NCBI GenBank assembly: GCA_944385895.1 | Contig: CALWYZ010000002.1 | Span: 62,001-126,000 of the forward strand | Direction: 5' to 3' | DNA from: an uncultured Clostridia bacterium | GTDB taxonomy: Bacteria; Bacillota; Clostridia; Oscillospirales; QAKW01 | DNA length: 64,000 nucleotides | In this document: one piece after another, positions 61,271 through 64,000 of the stretch | Layout: the number at the start of each line of letters is the position of its first letter | Numbering within the stretch: the stretch's first letter is position 1 | Made by a program: the position numbers and the translations under genes | The notes under the pieces: generated by a model | Database searches by the model: none | Seen by the model: only the letters and a program-made list of their open reading frames with translations | Told to the model about the DNA's origin: nothing

Positions 61271-62373
61271 ATTCTCATCACCTTTTCAGCGATATCTTTT
61301 GCCGCGTATGGGTTTATTACTTCTTTCTGCCTGATTTTCATACGCTCAGACTTTTCTTTGTCACAGGCAAGTATTAGTGACTCATTTACGGCATCTGAAA
61401 TGCTTTTTGCATTGTAGGACATACCTTGATCGGCAAAAAATTTGGCATTACAGGTTTCACAGCCGGGTATAGCGTTTACATGAACTATCGGGACATTAGT
61501 CACGGCAGCCTCTGTACTGGACAGCCCTCCGGGCTTTGTAAGCAGAACATCCGCTGCTTTCATATAGATATTTACGTCTTTTGTAAAAGGCACGGCTGTT
61601 ATACGAGTGCAGTTTTTGTGTATTGTGTCGATTTCTTTTTTTAATGCATCGTTTCTGCCGGTCATTGCAAAAATTGTATAATTGTCATCGGTCTCTTTTA
61701 CAAGCTCGTCGCATAACTTCAAAAAATTTCCGCCGGCAATCCCTCCGCTCATGGCAAGCACGGTTTTTTTACGATCGGGAATATCGAGAGCTTTTTTTGC
61801 TTCAAATGCTGTAAGTTGGCTGTGAAATCTTGATAAGACAGGTATGCCTGACGGAATTAGGCTTTCAATCGGCAGACCTTTTTTATTTAGTTTCTGGCTT
61901 AGACTTAAATGCGGAATAAAATAATAGTCAAGGTTTGTTTCGCAAATAAAAGGAATAACTGTGTAATCTGTTAAAACTCCATAAAACGGTATGCTGCAGC
62001 CTGTTTTCTTTTTGACTGCGGTCAGTGATTCCATACCGTAAAGATGAGTTGATATGACCGCGTCAAATTTGTTTGCGGTTATAAAATCATACAGGTTTTG
62101 ATAATATGTAGCGTTTGCATAATATACAGGAGATGTAATCCCGGTAGAGTCATAAATGGCACCGGCTTTATAAATCATTCCAAATGTTGACGGAGCGTTT
62201 TTTATGATTCCGTTGTAAAATGAGGAGACTAATTTTTGAGCGCGTTTACTTCTGAACAGTACGGGATCGGCAATATGACATGTTATATTGCGGCTTTCCA
62301 GAGCCTCTTTAACTGCATAAGCTGCACTGTTGTGGCCTTCGCCTGTATAGCAGCTTAAAATCAAAACGTTCAT
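61267..62373 (-). CDS. MGDG-synthase-like glycosyltransferase
   Basis: A 368-residue GT-B glycosyltransferase. The start NVLILSCYTGEGHNSAAYAV is the MGDG synthase/UgtP N-terminal motif, and the C-terminal donor site contains LLTKPGGLSSTEAA. Related enzymes transfer a sugar to diacylglycerol. Coupling with a PlsY-like acyltransferase suggests a glycolipid-making pair on the inner membrane. The ATG at 62373 has only a GGGG run upstream. Confidence 0.85.
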   Translation of the reverse strand: MNVLILSCYTGEGHNSAAYAVKEALESRNITCHIADPVLFRSKRAQKLVSSFYNGIIKNAPSTFGMIYKAGAIYDSTGITSPVYYANATYYQNLYDFITANKFDAVISTHLYGMESLTAVKKKTGCSIPFYGVLTDYTVIPFICETNLDYYFIPHLSLSQKLNKKGLPIESLIPSGIPVLSRFHSQLTAFEAKKALDIPDRKKTVLAMSGGIAGGNFLKLCDELVKETDDNYTIFAMTGRNDALKKEIDTIHKNCTRITAVPFTKDVNIYMKAADVLLTKPGGLSSTEAAVTNVPIVHVNAIPGCETCNAKFFADQGMSYNAKSISDAVNESLILACDKEKSERMKIRQKEVINPYAAKDIAEKVMRI

Positions 62374-62530
62374 TTATTTTTCCCCTTGTAATCTGTTTTA
62401 TGATTTTATTTTTAAGCAAATAACACAATATTTCAATAGACAAAGACTGTTATATGTACGATTTTAGGACAAATTTTAATATTTGTACACATTATGGCAT
62501 AAATTTTATTGTGTATAAAATATAGTGTTA

Positions 62531-62559
62531 TTGAAAATTAAAAACAGATCTGATATAAT
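62531..62559 (+). promoter_or_regulatory. Promoter of the CAP-domain protein gene
   Basis: TTGAAA (62531-62536) and consensus TATAAT (62554-62559) with a 17-base spacer, 28 bases upstream of the ATG. Confidence 0.82.
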
Positions 62560-62586
62560 AATATCACTTTTATTTTGGAGGAGAAT

Positions 62587-64000
62587 ATGAAAAGATTAGC
62601 AAGATTTCTGGCATTTGCAGTTACAGTTGTAATGGTTTTTAGCTGTTTACCGCTGAGTGCCTGGGCGGATAATGATGTGCTTTTGTCGGTTAACGGGAAA
62701 ACTATTTACAGCGATACCACAATATATGATATCTATGATATGTACGGAATAGAAAAACTGCAGACCGATTCAATTTTTGGCGGATATGCATATACGTTTT
62801 ACGGTAATGATTACAGTGATTTTCTGTTTATTGAAACTAATGCGTCCGGTAAGATTGCAAGCTATTGTACATTTGGCGGGAGCTTTACTTCAAATGCGGG
62901 AAATTACGGTGAAAAAGCATCAAATGTCGTTTATTCTTTAAGCGGCAGTACGTTTACGGACTACGAAGACAACAATTGGGGAGTTGTAGGCTATTGTGCT
63001 CAAAATATAGAAGACAGAGAAGAGCCTATGACATTATATAACAGCGATGCAAAATACGCCGAGTCTATAGCAATGCATGCTGCCGCCATGTGGAATGCGG
63101 TTTCTAAATATTTTGGCAAAGAATCACAGCTTATATTTGACAGCCGTACTTTTTATATGAATAGACAACTAATGGAAGGCGGCAGCAATTTTTATGATTA
63201 TTGTAATGCTGTAGGCAAAAATGATCAGTTTAAGCTTATCACATCTTCAAGTGCTTTGCCGTTTCTGATACAAGCAGGCGCGTGCTATCCCAATCCGGGA
63301 ATGTATGCTATGTACGCAAGAAATTACAGTATACCATCAGACTCATATCCTGTTTTTGACTGTAACGAAATGGGAGGTATGATTATCGGAAGCCTGAGAA
63401 GCCTGTACTTTTCCGAAAGTCAGCATATATCGTATACCGAAAAAGAAAAAGAACTGCTTTCACGCGCAAGAGAAATTTACAATCAGAGCGTAGATATATA
63501 CAATAGCAGTGAGCAGTATTTTGAAATATCACCTCAGGACAGTACTTTGCCGCTTGAACCGGGTAAAATTTACCTCAATAAGCTTCAAGGTGCGCTTGGA
63601 TATATAAATGCAATACGCGCCGGTGCGGATCTTCCTTTATTAGAACTGTCAGAGCAACTGTCTGAGGGCTGTCAGTATAAAGCTATACTTACTTCATACT
63701 TGTCAAAAAATAATATTTCCAATCCGTCTCCACATTTTCCTCCTAAAATAGAGGGTATAAGCGATGAGTATTATGATATTGCACAGAGCGGTTCCGGTGA
63801 AAATCTGTATCACGGTGACATAATAACCAGTATAACCAATGCACTGAATGACGCATACGGCGATCCTATCACATGCGGCCACAGATATAATCTTTTAGAT
63901 CCTAATTGGAAATATATAGGTTTTGGCTCCACCGAAGTTATTGGTCATCTTTCTATAGGCATACAGGGCGTACATAAAATGAGCGGTTATCAGCAAAGCG
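62587..64000 (+). CDS. Secreted CAP/SCP-domain protein, 3'-truncated by window edge
   Basis: At least 471 residues are visible, open to the end of the window. A signal peptide ends near AWADND (residues ~25-30). A mixed domain of unknown type follows (residues ~30-330). From ~335 a CAP/SCP-like domain begins (YLNKLQGALGYINAIRAGADLP, ELSEQLSEGCQYKAI), with SGSGENLYHGDIITSI and FGSTEVIGHLSIG further on. A TTGGAGG site precedes the ATG. CAP proteins in Clostridia are often surface-exposed and of unknown function; the gene is set off by its own strong promoter. Confidence 0.75.
   Translation, partial: MKRLARFLAFAVTVVMVFSCLPLSAWADNDVLLSVNGKTIYSDTTIYDIYDMYGIEKLQTDSIFGGYAYTFYGNDYSDFLFIETNASGKIASYCTFGGSFTSNAGNYGEKASNVVYSLSGSTFTDYEDNNWGVVGYCAQNIEDREEPMTLYNSDAKYAESIAMHAAAMWNAVSKYFGKESQLIFDSRTFYMNRQLMEGGSNFYDYCNAVGKNDQFKLITSSSALPFLIQAGACYPNPGMYAMYARNYSIPSDSYPVFDCNEMGGMIIGSLRSLYFSESQHISYTEKEKELLSRAREIYNQSVDIYNSSEQYFEISPQDSTLPLEPGKIYLNKLQGALGYINAIRAGADLPLLELSEQLSEGCQYKAILTSYLSKNNISNPSPHFPPKIEGISDEYYDIAQSGSGENLYHGDIITSITNALNDAYGDPITCGHRYNLLDPNWKYIGFGSTEVIGHLSIGIQGVHKMSGYQQS

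Noticed and set aside
1-64000. CRISPR arrays, insertion sequences, prophage or integrative element
   Set aside because: No regular spaced repeats, transposase, integrase or phage gene was seen, and tRNA ends show no attachment-site duplication.

Overview
The window looks like a chromosome segment of an anaerobic, endospore-forming, hydrogen-producing member of Clostridia, most likely Oscillospiraceae/Ruminococcaceae. Evidence for this is the sporulation genes (sigG, ylbJ, yqfC, yqfD, spoVAC-AD-AE), the [FeFe]-hydrogenase cluster with a HydS-like sensor, GSIII-type glutamine synthetase, a ferredoxin-linked split glutamate synthase, a large Gram-positive SRP RNA, and strong GGAGG/GGTGAT ribosome binding sites. 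I saw no IS element, prophage, CRISPR array or rRNA gene. The gene at each end is cut by the window edge.

Layout. 1-9900 is a nitrogen-assimilation block. A split glutamate synthase operon (minus strand) diverges from glnN (GSIII), an ammonium transporter fused to a P-II domain, and asnB behind an asparagine T-box. The two divergent promoters feed leader RNAs with terminator-like hairpins that share arm sequences. 10000-22100 holds housekeeping and sporulation genes: sigG, mecA-like, an MGMT-like gene, eno, ylbJ, then yqfC-yqfD-phoH-ybeY-dgk-era-yqzL-recO-mutS2. 22150-26220 holds an ABC-F ATPase, tepA, dus and a tRNA Met-Glu-Val array. 26220-28990 holds a membrane protein, the spoVA genes and a 56-residue protein. 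29100-35180 is the most unusual part: gtrA and two large proteins that resemble P-type ATPases but have lost catalytic motifs, on either side of rlmB. 35186-39880 is the SRP RNA followed by dnaX-ybaB-recR-pgcA.

39940-45090 is a Liv-type amino-acid ABC transporter operon with a long structured leader. 45146-46865 is a BlaR/BlaI-type pair with two palindromic operators. 46917-51504 is a Dlt-like operon (FkbH-like enzyme, acyl carrier protein, MBOAT, SGNH), inferred to acylate a surface polymer. 51810-57362 is a hydrogen-metabolism operon: a small-molecule kinase, two thioredoxin-like ferredoxins, a PAS-linked HydS-like hydrogenase, a PP2C/SpoIIE phosphatase and a group B-like [FeFe] hydrogenase. 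57381-64000 holds an endonuclease IV-like gene, efp, a CD1247-type zinc protein, feoA, a ZIP transporter, a PlsY-like acyltransferase with an MGDG-synthase-like glycosyltransferase, and a partial secreted CAP-domain protein.

The observations I rank highest are the pair of degenerate P-type ATPases, the FkbH-based Dlt-like operon, and the family of related leader attenuators in front of nitrogen genes. All calls come from reading the sequence; no database search was run.
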